Source of the DNA: Secundilactobacillus folii
Lineage (GTDB): Bacteria; Bacillota; Bacilli; Lactobacillales; Lactobacillaceae
Direction: 5' to 3'
Length of the DNA stretch: 64,000 bases
Assembly: GCF_009720675.1 (NCBI RefSeq)
Contig: NZ_WNJO01000011.1
Location: 1-64,000 of the forward strand
Shown: piece by piece, positions 54,113-63,584 of the stretch
How positions within the stretch are numbered: the first letter of the stretch is position 1
Layout: each line of letters begins with the position of its first letter
The notes under the pieces: generated by a model
The model's input: the letters and a program-made list of their open reading frames with translations, nothing else
Told to the model about the DNA's origin: nothing
Database searches by the model: none
Made by a program: the position numbers and the translations under genes

Positions 54113-54580
54113 ATGGACCCAATGCGTATTTTATTTATTTCAATCGAAGGTAATACCCGCAGCTTTGTTGAACACCTAACGCACTACGCGATGGCACAGC
54201 ACATTAAAAATAAGGGCTTACCAGAAATCGTATCAACAGAGATTTCAGAACAAACTGACTTTACCGATGAAACGAAACCGTATTTCTGCTTTGTGCCGAC
54301 CTATCTGGACGGCGGTAATGGCATCGATAACGGTGTCAAAGAACTGATGACTAATGTCATGGGCGAATACATCGACTATCACGACAACGCCAAACAACTG
54401 ATTGGAATCGTTGGCAGCGGTAACAAGAACTTTAATGAACAGTACTGCTTGACCGCACGTCGTTATAGTGAAAAGTTTGACGCACCATTCATTGATAATT
54501 ACGAACTTCGCGGTGTCCCCGCCGACGAAGCACGGGTGTACAAAAAAATGGTCGAACGCGTGCAGCTGTTAAACATGTAA
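54113..54580 (+). CDS. nrdI: NrdI-like flavodoxin
   Basis: 155 residues of the NrdI flavodoxin family: ILFISIEGNTRSFVEHLTHYA (FMN phosphate loop, about 6-26), FVPTYLDGGNGIDNGVKE and IGIVGSGNKNFNEQYCLTARRYSEKFDAP. NrdI assembles or reduces the manganese cofactor of class Ib ribonucleotide reductase. The gene is not next to nrdE/nrdF here; a nitroreductase follows 16 bases later, so the two flavoproteins are co-transcribed. GGAGG lies before the ATG. Confidence 0.9.
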   Translation: MDPMRILFISIEGNTRSFVEHLTHYAMAQHIKNKGLPEIVSTEISEQTDFTDETKPYFCFVPTYLDGGNGIDNGVKELMTNVMGEYIDYHDNAKQLIGIVGSGNKNFNEQYCLTARRYSEKFDAPFIDNYELRGVPADEARVYKKMVERVQLLNM

Positions 54581-54596
54581 CAAAGGAGACGAGAGT

Positions 54597-55346
54597 TTGA
54601 GCGAGGATATTTTATCTGTTTTAAATCATCACAGAAGCGTCCGTCAGTTTGATGGCCAGTCACTGACTAATGCCGAAGTTACCACGCTGGTTACCGCAGC
54701 CCAACATGCAGCAACCAGTACTTTTTCACAGCAGTACAGCATCATCAGCATCACTGACCAGGACCTGAAGCACGAAATCGGTGAGATCACTGGTCATCAC
54801 TGGGTGGAAAATAGCGGCCATTATTTCTTGATGATTGCTGACCAGCACCGAAACCTAGCAATTGCTCAAGCGGCTAACGCAGATACCAGTGTCTTACGGT
54901 CGTTTGATAAGTTCATGGCAAGTGTCTTCGACGCTGCCATTGCCACCGAGGCCATTGTCACAGCTGGCGAAGCCATTGGACTTGGCAGTACTATTATGGG
55001 GAGCATTTTGAACAACACGCAACGGCTCATCGACCTACTGCATTTACCAGAACTGACATTTCCCTTGTTGGGCATTGCGGTCGGTCATCCCGCTGAAAAA
55101 CCAGATTTGAAACCCCGGCTGCCACAAGCCTTGATGCATTTTACCAACCAGTACATCTGGCCTGATGATTTCGCCGTTGAATTGGAACGTTACAACGCCA
55201 CTACAGCAGATTACTATGCCAGTCGTAACAGCAACTTGAAACAAATGACGTTTAGCCGACACATCATTGGCGAACTGAGCCGCGACCCGAATCTGCGAGC
55301 CGAGCTGGTGCAAGTGATCAAACAGCAGGGATTCAACCTGGATTGA
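54597..55346 (+). CDS. NfsA-type nitroreductase
   Basis: 249 residues. An FMN-dependent NAD(P)H oxidoreductase of the oxygen-insensitive nitroreductase family. FMN-contact blocks are HHRSVRQFDGQSL near 11-23, AAQHAATSTFSQQYSIISI near 37-55, and the later TAGEAIGLGSTIMGSI and ELTFPLLGIAVGHPAEKP. TTG start behind AAGGAG. It reduces quinones, nitro compounds or flavins. The link with nrdI, possibly as a flavin or electron donor, is inferred from co-location only. Confidence 0.9.
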   Translation: MSEDILSVLNHHRSVRQFDGQSLTNAEVTTLVTAAQHAATSTFSQQYSIISITDQDLKHEIGEITGHHWVENSGHYFLMIADQHRNLAIAQAANADTSVLRSFDKFMASVFDAAIATEAIVTAGEAIGLGSTIMGSILNNTQRLIDLLHLPELTFPLLGIAVGHPAEKPDLKPRLPQALMHFTNQYIWPDDFAVELERYNATTADYYASRNSNLKQMTFSRHIIGELSRDPNLRAELVQVIKQQGFNLD

Positions 55347-55399
55347 GTGTCAGCAATTTAATTCTCAAAAGGCAGTCGGAACCTTTTTAAATAAATGAT

Positions 55400-55439
55400 A
55401 AATAGGTGACTTTCCAAAGTTCAGGAAAGTCACCTATTT
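55400..55439. terminator. Bidirectional terminator
   Basis: A 16-bp perfect stem (AAATAGGTGACTTTCC and complement) with an 8-base loop between the convergent nitroreductase and MFS genes. Confidence 0.85.
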
Positions 55440-55464
55440 AGGTTGCAACAGGCCCAGTCAAACA

Positions 55465-56628
55465 TTACTGGTGGCTGCGCTGAAAATTTCCCAGTATCAC
55501 GAGGCCAAGCGCCAAAAGCATCGCAATCGTCACACTTAAGAAGAGTGCTCGATAATTAAAGTAGTCGATCATTAAGCCGCCGAACAACGGCCCAGCAGCA
55601 CGACCCAGTGAAATGGCAACATTATACATTCCCTGGTATTTACCCTTTCGGCCGTTTGCTGCTAAACTATCCACCCAAGCGGGCAGTCCCGGGAAACCAA
55701 TCATTTCACCAACCGTCAAAATTACCATGATAATGATAAATGCACTGTACTGGCTGGCAAAGATCAGCAGGAAAAACGACAGGGCAAAAATCGACACCCC
55801 TAGGCCCACCTGCGTTGCCAGCTTATGACTCGCAAATATCCGGTTCATTAGTGGCTGGCCAAAAACGATCAAAAAACCGTTCAACGTCCATAACAGGCTG
55901 TAATCTCGAAACGGAATGTTCAGGTTCGTCATGTGAACTGAAAGGACACTTTCCCACAACGAATAGCTGGCATAAAGGGTGAAGACCATCAAACAGATCA
56001 GCCAGATCACGCGTAAGTTAAGCTTGGGGACGATACCATCACCCTGATAGCCATTATGGCCCACGCGGACCTCGACTTTGAACTCGGTCACCATCAAGAC
56101 AAATAGTAGGACGTAACAAAGGCTAGTTACCGCCAAGACTACGGTGATGCCGAAATCATCCAACAGGTAACCAACGAGCAGCGTTCCTATGACGACACCA
56201 ACGTTTAAGGCAATGTACATTGAGTTAAAAACCTGCCTAGTGGTGTGTGATTTGATGGTCGCCGCAAACGAATTACCGACTGTCAGACTAATACCGTCAC
56301 CAAAACCAACGACAAATAACATCAGTGCGAAAACTGGCCAGCTGTGATAAAAGATCAGCACCAGCATCGCCATCAGAGACATGCCGGCGCCCAGGATGCC
56401 CGTTCGGTATGGTGACCAGCGATCGAATAAGAGACCGCCGACATAGTTGCCAACCATCATCAAAAGTGACATGATCAGCAAAACCGTTCCGGCCGTCGTG
56501 AGTGACTTACCCAAGTATTTATTCAAATAAACTGTAATCAGGGGCCACATAAACGCCGCGCCCGCGTTCAACATCAACGTGGCCACGAACAGCGATGGTA
56601 ACCGAATTTCCTTTTTAGTGGCTATCAT
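55465..56628 (-). CDS. MFS transporter, multidrug-efflux-like
   Basis: About 387 residues from the ATG at 56628; a TTG at 56643 overlapping the upstream stop (TTGA) is the alternative. Twelve hydrophobic helices. Drug-type motif A remnant (GNYVGGLLFDRWSPYRTG) after helix 2 and the MdtH/YttB-like plan. Directly follows the oxidoreductase at 56640 on the same strand and is probably translationally coupled. Substrate unknown; the pairing with a quinone-type reductase suggests toxic electrophile handling. Confidence 0.85.
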   Translation of the reverse strand: MIATKKEIRLPSLFVATLMLNAGAAFMWPLITVYLNKYLGKSLTTAGTVLLIMSLLMMVGNYVGGLLFDRWSPYRTGILGAGMSLMAMLVLIFYHSWPVFALMLFVVGFGDGISLTVGNSFAATIKSHTTRQVFNSMYIALNVGVVIGTLLVGYLLDDFGITVVLAVTSLCYVLLFVLMVTEFKVEVRVGHNGYQGDGIVPKLNLRVIWLICLMVFTLYASYSLWESVLSVHMTNLNIPFRDYSLLWTLNGFLIVFGQPLMNRIFASHKLATQVGLGVSIFALSFFLLIFASQYSAFIIIMVILTVGEMIGFPGLPAWVDSLAANGRKGKYQGMYNVAISLGRAAGPLFGGLMIDYFNYRALFLSVTIAMLLALGLVILGNFQRSHQ

Positions 56629-56639
56629 CTCAGCACGCT

Positions 56640-57662
56640 TCAATCCGTGACCGGTGCGTTAAAGCCACCGGTCAACACAAGTTTGCCGTGCACCTGACCC
56701 CGACTGACTAAGTCGTACGCCTGCTTAAGGCTGGCAGCATTAATACCACCCGTTAAGGCCTGTGTCAGCGTGGGGGTCAAAACACCCTGGTCTAGAAGTC
56801 GGGCAATTAATTGGAGCGTCTTCCCCTGACTATTCACGTTATAATCAGCGTCACTCTTAGTAAACATATACTCCCAATCAAAACTGGCAGCCTTATTTTT
56901 AATTTTGTATAATGGCAAATCAGCAGAACTACCAACAATTGAGCCAATATGTCCAAATGGCCTGATCAGTTCAGCAGCCACGTCAAAGTAATCTTCCGGC
57001 GCGTAAAGGATCGCAACTGCATCGAGGCCATCGTAGCCTAGGTCGCGAACCTGGACCAGCAGATCCTCATGATAATCAAGCGGGTAGTCCACTTGGTTAT
57101 GTTTTAACCAGTCAAAGTTCTTTGGACTGCTGGTGGCCAGTACCGTCAACCCCGCCCAGTGCGCAAGCTGTGCCATTATGGAACCGACCCCACCAGCACC
57201 ATTGATAATGAGTAACGTCCGTCGCTGATTCTGATTAGCTTTGCCCACAAACTGCATTTTTTCAAATAGCAGCTCATAGGCCGTCAAACTAGTAAGCGGC
57301 ATAGCCGCAATTTCTGCTTCAGTCAGTGACCGGGGAGCCAAACTGGCCAGTCGCTCATCCACCAGTTGATATTCTTCGTTAGCACCCGCCATTTGAGTCG
57401 AACCAGCATAATAGATCTGGTCACCAACTCTAAACTTGGTCACTTCTTCGCCCGTCTCAACGACCGTCCCCACTGCATCGTAGCCCAGGATCTTCGGTGC
57501 CATTTTGGGTGTGACTGTCTCTTTTAACTTGGTATCTACCGGATTCACTGAAACGGCACCAACCTGCACCAGCACCTGATTGGAACTGGCACTTGGCTTC
57601 GGCAGCGTCAGGTCAGTTAATTGATGATTGGCATTTACGCCGATTGCTTTCATAGTCGTCAT
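56640..57662 (-). CDS. Zinc-independent MDR oxidoreductase (quinone reductase-like), second copy
   Basis: 340 residues, paralogue of 5908-6927. They share LGYDAVGTVVETGEEV, GDQIYYAGS, EIAAMPLTSLTAYELLFEKM and the cofactor motif INGAGGVGSIMAQLA near 156-170. It lacks catalytic zinc ligands. NADPH:quinone or alkenal reductase activity is the family's usual role. GGAGGTGC before the ATG. It forms an operon with the MFS transporter and, unlike the first copy, has no HxlR gene beside it. Confidence 0.9.
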   Translation of the reverse strand: MTTMKAIGVNANHQLTDLTLPKPSASSNQVLVQVGAVSVNPVDTKLKETVTPKMAPKILGYDAVGTVVETGEEVTKFRVGDQIYYAGSTQMAGANEEYQLVDERLASLAPRSLTEAEIAAMPLTSLTAYELLFEKMQFVGKANQNQRRTLLIINGAGGVGSIMAQLAHWAGLTVLATSSPKNFDWLKHNQVDYPLDYHEDLLVQVRDLGYDGLDAVAILYAPEDYFDVAAELIRPFGHIGSIVGSSADLPLYKIKNKAASFDWEYMFTKSDADYNVNSQGKTLQLIARLLDQGVLTPTLTQALTGGINAASLKQAYDLVSRGQVHGKLVLTGGFNAPVTD

Positions 57663-57860
57663 GCGAGCACCTCCATGGTTAGTTTGTTAGCTTCATTGTA
57701 ACAGACCAATTGCCGGACGCAAACCGAAATACCATCTACGCTACTGCCCTTAGCGTCCTTATTTATCAGCTCAAAGACGTTCCAATTTCGCTCCAGTGCA
57801 GTGAATCGTTTGAACGAACAAGGGCAGCTGTGACAAAATACAGATTCTTGCTAAGTATGC

Positions 57861-57903
57861 AAATAGCGTCGTAGGTTCCAATCAGGATTCCACGACGCTA
57901 TTG
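57861..57903. terminator. Hairpin downstream of secreted Ig-like protein
   Basis: AATAGCGTCGT pairs with its complement across a 19-base loop that itself has GGTTCC/GGATTCC symmetry. There is no strong T-run. The gap 57663-57955 has no gene. Confidence 0.4.
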
Positions 57904-57955
57904 ACTTACATTCTAGGGTCAAAGCGAGCTTCGCCCACTCTCCTCTAAATGCAAT

Positions 57956-58741
57956 TTATTGTAATTTATAAGTGTAGTTAGCAGCTGGTGCCTTGCCAAC
58001 AGAACTCTTGATCGCTTGGTTCTTGCTGTTAACAATGTGGAAGGTGCTCTTTGAAGTAAAGCGCATGTAGAACGTCGATTTAGCGCCACCCTTGGCTTTC
58101 ACATTGATCTTCCAGAACGTTGGTGTCTTAGCATCTACGCTATAAGAGGCATTCCGAAGTGGATGAGCAGTCTTCTTACCATAGTAAACGTACTCGTTCA
58201 AGCCCGTTTTTTGGCTGAAGGAATACTTGATTGACCAGCCTTTATAGCTGTTTGACTTCCACGAACCGGTTGGTGTTGAAATCTTAAAACTAGCGGCTGA
58301 AGACTTCTTGGTTGAACTGGTCTTTTTAGTCGTTGATGTCTTACTGGTTGTCTTCTTGGTAGTGGTCGTCGTCTTAGTAGCTGGCGACTTAACGGTCATA
58401 ATGCGGTAGAAATACCGTTTTGTTGAAGAGTTACGCGCGTAAACATAAAGCTTAGTGTTCTGCTTTTGCTTAGGAATCTTAACGCTGTAAGCACCAGTGG
58501 TCTTCGAAGCAGTCCCAGTGGCAATCACTTTCTTCTTCGAACTTTCAACAATGATCCGTACGCCCTTTGAGGCTTTACCAGTGACCTTAGTTGAAGTGGT
58601 ATAAATATTATTGATCGACAGGCTTGGACTTCCTGCCGCAACCGTCGTCTTGGCGGAAGCGGTAGTCTGATTGACCATGCCGGCGCCCACAAAGCCTAAT
58701 GCTGCAACTAAACTGGCCGTTAAAACAGCTATTTTTTTCAT
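57956..58741 (-). CDS. Secreted protein with Ig-like domain and Thr/Lys/Ser linker
   Basis: 261 residues from the ATG at 58741, with AAGGGAGAG upstream. The signal peptide is MKKIAVLTASLVAALGFVG, with cleavage near ASA-K at about 28. A bacterial Ig-like domain of about 80 residues follows (SINNIYTTSTKVTGKASKGVRIIV ... TGAYSVKIPKQ). A low-complexity Thr/Lys/Ser linker covers about 122-150, and a C-terminal domain (GWSIKYSFSQKTGLNEYVYYG) ends in YTYKLQ. No sortase motif. Probably held electrostatically at the wall. The role is unknown. Confidence 0.8.
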   Translation of the reverse strand: MKKIAVLTASLVAALGFVGAGMVNQTTASAKTTVAAGSPSLSINNIYTTSTKVTGKASKGVRIIVESSKKKVIATGTASKTTGAYSVKIPKQKQNTKLYVYARNSSTKRYFYRIMTVKSPATKTTTTTKKTTSKTSTTKKTSSTKKSSAASFKISTPTGSWKSNSYKGWSIKYSFSQKTGLNEYVYYGKKTAHPLRNASYSVDAKTPTFWKINVKAKGGAKSTFYMRFTSKSTFHIVNSKNQAIKSSVGKAPAANYTYKLQ

Positions 58742-58951
58742 TATAAATCTCTCCCTTATAGTGTCTGTAAAAAATATCTCAGACTTAATCAGCAAGATTG
58801 AGTATAACCCGCCAAACCTTAGGATGCTAGTCTATTTGACGAAGTTTTAGCACTTTTTAATTTATGCGCCATTAAGCATGTGTTTTTAGATTCAGTTTAG
58901 GTAAGGGGGCGCTTTTTATGCGCCTATCTTTAAGTGAAACACCGCTTCAAT

Positions 58952-58994
58952 AAAAAGGACTGCCAAATCCCCTAATTCAAGCAATTCTGCAGTC
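58952..58994 (-). terminator. Terminator of the aro operon
   Basis: On the minus strand GACTGC pairs with GCAGTC around a long loop, followed by CTTTTTA. It is about 40 bases past the last operon gene. Confidence 0.6.
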
Positions 58995-59031
58995 ACATTC
59001 AAGCTATTAAATTGATCTGCACACGGCCTGC

Positions 59032-59283
59032 TTACTCGGTTAATGCCATTCGGTATTCACGGCCGTTAGCCTCAAAGGGTTTCGAAAGGAGCTGATCGGG
59101 TTCAAAATACACTTCAATTTTTTGATAGACTTTACCCTTTGCGTCCACCAATTCTAAGTGAACACCATACTGGTCGACCCGAAACGGGCTCTTATTTATC
59201 AGGTAATTGATTCCCGTACCATCTCGATAACGCTGATGAACCATCTTATCCAGCCGCCGTAGCGGAATGCTGATCAGTTCCAT
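59032..59283 (-). CDS. Small protein at the end of the aro operon, unknown
   Basis: 83 residues from the ATG at 59283, with AGGTGGG upstream and only 12 bases after the aroK stop, so it belongs to the operon. The sequence has a basic N-terminus (SIPLRRLDKMVHQRYRDG) and beta-rich remainder (FRVDQYGVHLELVDAKGKVYQKIEVYF). No signal or membrane segment. Family not recognised. Its steady position behind aroK suggests a role linked to aromatic synthesis or simply genomic hitch-hiking. Confidence 0.7.
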   Translation of the reverse strand: MELISIPLRRLDKMVHQRYRDGTGINYLINKSPFRVDQYGVHLELVDAKGKVYQKIEVYFEPDQLLSKPFEANGREYRMALTE

Positions 59284-59295
59284 CTTTGATCCCAC

Positions 59296-59817
59296 CTAAA
59301 CAACGTCACGGCCTTGCAGCACACTGATATGAGCCAAAATGGCATCCACCACTTGTGCAGGCGTCAGGTCGTCCGTTTCGATTTCAATGTCGCTAACGTC
59401 ATGATACCGCGAATCACGTTTAGATTTAAGCCCAATTAAGCCGTTTAAACCTAACTCCTTCACTAGGGGTCGCTGATTGTCGTCAGCTAGGCGTGCTAGA
59501 ATTGTTTCTGGCTTAACGTTCAGCAAGATCACCGGTACTTCACTGTCACGCAAGAGGTCATAATTAGCAGGCTGAATTGGCGTCCCACCGCCCGTCGACA
59601 GGATCCCCGCCGTGTTCAGTGCCTCCTTCAAAACATCGTGTTCCAACTTGCGAAATGCTGCTTCACCGCTATCGTCAAAAATTTGCTGAATGGTTTTTCC
59701 TGCCCGTTCAACGATCACGTCGTCTAGATCACGATGCTCAGTATGTAATCGTTCGGCCAGCAGTTGACCAACAGTGGTCTTACCACTGCCCATGAATCCG
59801 ACTAATATCGCTTTCAT
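59296..59817 (-). CDS. aroK: Shikimate kinase
   Basis: 173 residues. It phosphorylates shikimate with ATP. Walker A GFMGSGKTTVGQ at 7-18, the shikimate-binding DLDDVIVERAGKTIQQIF near 31-48, and STGGGTPI near 76-83 are visible, followed by the lid DDNQRPLV near 112. It follows tyrA by 27 bases within the aro operon. Confidence 0.95.
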   Translation of the reverse strand: MKAILVGFMGSGKTTVGQLLAERLHTEHRDLDDVIVERAGKTIQQIFDDSGEAAFRKLEHDVLKEALNTAGILSTGGGTPIQPANYDLLRDSEVPVILLNVKPETILARLADDNQRPLVKELGLNGLIGLKSKRDSRYHDVSDIEIETDDLTPAQVVDAILAHISVLQGRDVV

Positions 59818-59844
59818 AAGGTTTATCTCCCGTCAATTAAAGTT

Positions 59845-60714
59845 TTACTTTCCCCTCGAGTCATCGTGATCTAATTGTTCACGAATTGCTTTAGCGCGTT
59901 CAAAAAAGTGGCGGATCTGATCAGCATCTCGAGACTTAATAGCGGCTTGAATCAGTTTCAACTGGTCAATATAGGTCGTCAGTTGATCACTGATGACGTC
60001 CGCATTACTCAGCATAATGGCCGTCCACATTCTTGGGTCAGACGCTGCAATTCGGGTCGTACTTTTAAAGCCACCGGCAGCGGCACTCAAACCGACTGGA
60101 TCATGACGTAATTGCTGTGCAGCTGTATTTACCAAGTTAGCAGCCAGCACGTGTGGAACGTGACTGATTGAACTGACCAACGCATCGTGTTCAGCCGCTG
60201 AAACGGTGGTCCAGCGTAAATCAGCGGTAGCTAGCAGCGCTTGAAACGACTTTGTTTGGGCCGTCGTCTGGGTACCGTTCACTAGGAAGTAAGTCGCGTG
60301 GTCAAATAGATGCTTACGTCCGGCGTGTGCCCCAGTCTGGTGGGAACCGGCCATGGGATGACCGCCCATAAATGCAATTTGCCGGTTCTCCAAGTCCTTC
60401 GCTGCAGCCATCACCTGTGTTTTAGAACTACCAACATCGGTGACCAGTACGTTGGGCTTCAATAAAACGTTCGCTAATTGCTTTAGTTGCTTAATAATTA
60501 CTGAAACGGGACCAGCAAGAAGAATGATATCAGCTCGATTGGCTGCATCTAACAGCGTCACGCGTTCATCAATAATTCCCTGGTCCAGCAGAAACTGGGC
60601 TGTATCGTCGTTTGGATCATCACCAAGAAGGGTCAACTCGGCAGCGCTTTGTTTCATCACGCGTGCCATTGAGCTACCAATCAAGCCCAAACCGCTGATC
60701 AATATCGTTGTCAT
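59845..60714 (-). CDS. tyrA: Prephenate dehydrogenase
   Basis: 289 residues from the ATG at 60714, with GAGGTG 6 bases upstream. It oxidatively decarboxylates prephenate to 4-hydroxyphenylpyruvate for tyrosine. NAD-binding ISGLGLIGSSMARVM at 6-20, the catalytic His region MGGHPMAGSHQTGAHAGRKHLFD near 120-142, and SHVPHVLAANLV near 185. No C-terminal ACT domain, so it lacks the usual tyrosine-feedback module. It sits 10 bases behind aroA in the operon. Confidence 0.95.
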   Translation of the reverse strand: MTTILISGLGLIGSSMARVMKQSAAELTLLGDDPNDDTAQFLLDQGIIDERVTLLDAANRADIILLAGPVSVIIKQLKQLANVLLKPNVLVTDVGSSKTQVMAAAKDLENRQIAFMGGHPMAGSHQTGAHAGRKHLFDHATYFLVNGTQTTAQTKSFQALLATADLRWTTVSAAEHDALVSSISHVPHVLAANLVNTAAQQLRHDPVGLSAAAGGFKSTTRIAASDPRMWTAIMLSNADVISDQLTTYIDQLKLIQAAIKSRDADQIRHFFERAKAIREQLDHDDSRGK

Positions 60715-60724
60715 CCCACTCACC

Positions 60725-62014
60725 TCACTGCAGTAATTTGTCTAGGTCATCAAAGAATTCTGGGTAGGAGATGCGGACGCTGTCAGCACCCTTTAACTTT
60801 AGCGGAGATTGCACTAGCAGCGCCGCAATACTTAAGACCATACCGATTCGATGATCGTCGTGTGCGTCTAACACGGGATCTTCTACGTGCCACGGTTGAC
60901 GGCCATCAATGATAAAGCCGTCTGGTTGCTCCTCAATAGCAATGCCAAGCTTTTTGAATTCCGTCACAATGGCACTGATCCGATCCGTTTCCTTGACCCG
61001 CAGTTCTTCCGCGCCTGAAATGTGACTGACGCCATCAGCTTTAGCTGCCAGCAGCGCCACTAATGGCAGTTCATCAATCACTGCTGGAATCTGTGCTTTA
61101 CCAATATCGATTGGTTTTAAACGAGCCGGTTGAATCGTCAGATCGCCAATCGGTTCACCCGTCGTCGGTTCCGTTTGAATACTGATAGCACCGCCCATTT
61201 CACGTAAGATATTCAACAGCCCCGTCCGTGTCTCATTGAGCCCAACGTCTTTTAAAGTGACTTGAGAACCGGGTACAAGACTGGCCGCCGTCATGAAAAA
61301 TGCCGCTGAGGACATATCACCGGGAATCGTCATGGCTTGCCCCTTCAAGTGGGGTTGCGGCTGCACAGTGATCGTTACACCGTCAGCAGCAGTCGTGAGC
61401 TCACCGCCAAACGCCCGCAGCATCCGTTCAGTGTGGTCGCGTGTCGGCTGTATTTCCACTAACGTACTTGGGTGTCGCGCCTGTAGTGCGGCAAGAATCA
61501 GGGCACTTTTGACTTGGGCGCTAGCGACCTTCAGATGATAATTGACTGCTTGAAGCGGCTTACCACTGATTGTGACCGGTAAATGGCCATCCGTCGTCGT
61601 GATCTCAGCTCCCATTTGTGCCAGAGGTTCGCTGACTCTGCGCATCGGCCGTTTTGACAGCGACGCATCACCAATCAGCGTTGAACTAAAGTTTTGCCCG
61701 GCCAGCAAGCCCATAATCAGGCGCGTTGTGGTGCCAGAATTACCCATATCAAGAGCTTTGCTGCTAGCCTTTAAGCCGTGTAACCCAACGCCATGGACCG
61801 TGACCGTTGTTCCTGTCCGTTCAATGGGCACACCGAGTTGCTGGAAGGCCGCCAACGTCGACAAACAGTCGGCTGAGGTCAGAAAATGAGTCAGCGTAGT
61901 TATGCCCTCACTGATTGCGCCGAGCATAATACCGCGATGAGAAATACTTTTATCACCGGGGACTACAAGTTCACCGTGTAATCCGCCTGCTGGTTTACCC
62001 TTTAAAGCTCTCAT
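60725..62014 (-). CDS. aroA: 3-phosphoshikimate 1-carboxyvinyltransferase (EPSP synthase)
   Basis: 429 residues. It joins phosphoenolpyruvate to shikimate-3-phosphate. Signatures are PGDKSISHRGIMLGAISEG near 18-36, the PEP-binding LDMGNSGTTTRLIMGLLAGQ near 88-107, and GAEELRVKETDRISAI near 330. The block MGNSGTTTR has the class II-like form common in Firmicutes. AGGAG before the ATG; 15 bases after aroC. Confidence 0.97.
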   Translation of the reverse strand: MRALKGKPAGGLHGELVVPGDKSISHRGIMLGAISEGITTLTHFLTSADCLSTLAAFQQLGVPIERTGTTVTVHGVGLHGLKASSKALDMGNSGTTTRLIMGLLAGQNFSSTLIGDASLSKRPMRRVSEPLAQMGAEITTTDGHLPVTISGKPLQAVNYHLKVASAQVKSALILAALQARHPSTLVEIQPTRDHTERMLRAFGGELTTAADGVTITVQPQPHLKGQAMTIPGDMSSAAFFMTAASLVPGSQVTLKDVGLNETRTGLLNILREMGGAISIQTEPTTGEPIGDLTIQPARLKPIDIGKAQIPAVIDELPLVALLAAKADGVSHISGAEELRVKETDRISAIVTEFKKLGIAIEEQPDGFIIDGRQPWHVEDPVLDAHDDHRIGMVLSIAALLVQSPLKLKGADSVRISYPEFFDDLDKLLQ

Positions 62015-62029
62015 GTATTTGCCTCACTC

Positions 62030-63196
62030 CTAATAGTTTTTAAACGCTTCTCGATAATCTTTTAACTGGGCTAATAACCGCTTCATGTTACTGCCATCAA
62101 ACGTGTCGGTGATGGCCTTTGCCAGCTCGATAGCAACCACACTTTCGATCACGATCGAAGCCGGCACGATGGCGGTGGTGTCAGACCGCTCAACACTGGC
62201 CTTCTTAACTTCTTTAGTTTGAATGTCAACACTTTGTAACGGCTTGTAGAGCGTCGGAATTGGCTTCATAGCCGCTTTAACAATAATTGGCATACCATTA
62301 GTCATCCCACCTTCAAAACCGCCTAGATGGTCAGAATTGCGGGTAAATCCCGTTTGTGCGTCCCAGTCGATTTCATCCATAACCTGACTGCCAAAACTGG
62401 TTGCCGCCTTGAAGCCGTCACCAATCTCAACACCCTTCATCGCGTTGACACCCATTACCGCTGCAGCCAGTTTTGCGTCCAACTTGGTATCCCAGCTAAT
62501 GTAACTGCCCAAGCCGGCGGGAACGTTAGTAGCTACCACGCGAATAATACCGCCCAGCGTGTCGCCATCCTTCTTAGTCTTGTCGATCAGCGCGTGGATC
62601 TGGTCGACTTTAGCGGGTTCCACGATTCGTAAATCATTTTGGGTGACCACCTGGTCGATTTTAGCCACATTCAGTGGTGCTTGATCATCAGCTTGAATGG
62701 CACCAACTTGCTGCACATAACCCACAATATCGATTCCCAGTTGCTGGAGGAACTGCTTTGAGATCGCACCGATCGCCACTCTCATGGCCGTTTCTCGGGC
62801 ACTGGAACGCTCGAGGACGTTACGGAGATCCCGATGGTTGTATTTCATTCCTCCTACCAGATCGGCATGGCCTGGACGAGGCCGTTCAACGGTTCTCAGC
62901 GAGTTTTCGGGCGTTGGCGCCGCTGTTGGATCCATGATCTGGCTCCAGTGCGCATGGTCACGGTTATTCACCACCAGTGCGATGGGCGATCCCAACGTCT
63001 TTTTGTGACGAACACCGCCAACAATATTGACCACGTCATGTTCAATTTTCTGACGGCTACCACGGCCATACCCGCCTTGCCGAGCTGCTAACTGAGCGTT
63101 AATAGCGTCAATATCTAAGGTCAATCCGGCGGGTAATCCCTCGATAATGCCGGTCAACTGTGGTCCGTGTGATTCTCCTGCAGTTAAGTAATTCAT
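62030..63196 (-). CDS. aroC: Chorismate synthase
   Basis: 388 residues from the ATG at 63196; another ATG two codons earlier is too close to the ribosome site GAGAGGA. It converts EPSP to chorismate with reduced FMN. The three family signatures are visible: GESHGPQLTGIIEGLPAG at the start, GHADLVGGMKYNHRDLRNVLERSSARETAMRVA-type block near 105-135, and GFEGGMTNGMPI and ERSDTTAIVPASIVIE toward the end. Second gene of the aro operon. Confidence 0.97.
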   Translation of the reverse strand: MNYLTAGESHGPQLTGIIEGLPAGLTLDIDAINAQLAARQGGYGRGSRQKIEHDVVNIVGGVRHKKTLGSPIALVVNNRDHAHWSQIMDPTAAPTPENSLRTVERPRPGHADLVGGMKYNHRDLRNVLERSSARETAMRVAIGAISKQFLQQLGIDIVGYVQQVGAIQADDQAPLNVAKIDQVVTQNDLRIVEPAKVDQIHALIDKTKKDGDTLGGIIRVVATNVPAGLGSYISWDTKLDAKLAAAVMGVNAMKGVEIGDGFKAATSFGSQVMDEIDWDAQTGFTRNSDHLGGFEGGMTNGMPIIVKAAMKPIPTLYKPLQSVDIQTKEVKKASVERSDTTAIVPASIVIESVVAIELAKAITDTFDGSNMKRLLAQLKDYREAFKNY

Positions 63197-63234
63197 TGTC
63201 ATATTCCTCTCTCAAGTTAGTGGTGAACTGCGAT

Positions 63235-63558
63235 TTAGTGGTTCGAATCGGTATTGGTTAGATGAGTCTGATAATCCCGGGAATTCTTCATGATGGTTTC
63301 AAAAATCTGGCGCATGTAAACGTGAGTCTCTGGATTAGGATCCTTATTAGTAACGCGGTCCAGTACCTGATCTTCACGTCCTTGATCCATAACGGGCAAG
63401 TCGGCAGACTGCTTAGCCTCGTTAACCTTTGTGACTGCGTCAAACCGCTGGGCTAATAGCTTCACGATCTGATCATCAATTTGATTGATCTGCTGACGGG
63501 CGGCTGCCAGTTCATTGGGTCGCCACGCGCCTGATGCATTATCCTTTGTTTCCATCAT
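63235..63558 (-). CDS. AroQ-type chorismate mutase
   Basis: 107 residues from the ATG at 63558, with AAGGAG upstream. A single-domain, all-helical AroQ-type mutase that converts chorismate to prephenate. Family residues are LAAARQQINQIDDQIVKLLAQRFDAVTKVNEAK (including the substrate-binding Arg and Lys) and DQGREDQVLDRV. It lacks a fused DAHP synthase or prephenate dehydratase. First structural gene after the attenuator leader, so both tyrosine and phenylalanine branches are under the same leader control. Confidence 0.93.
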   Translation of the reverse strand: MMETKDNASGAWRPNELAAARQQINQIDDQIVKLLAQRFDAVTKVNEAKQSADLPVMDQGREDQVLDRVTNKDPNPETHVYMRQIFETIMKNSRDYQTHLTNTDSNH

Positions 63559-63584
63559 TATGATCACTCCTTATTTTAAGTACG

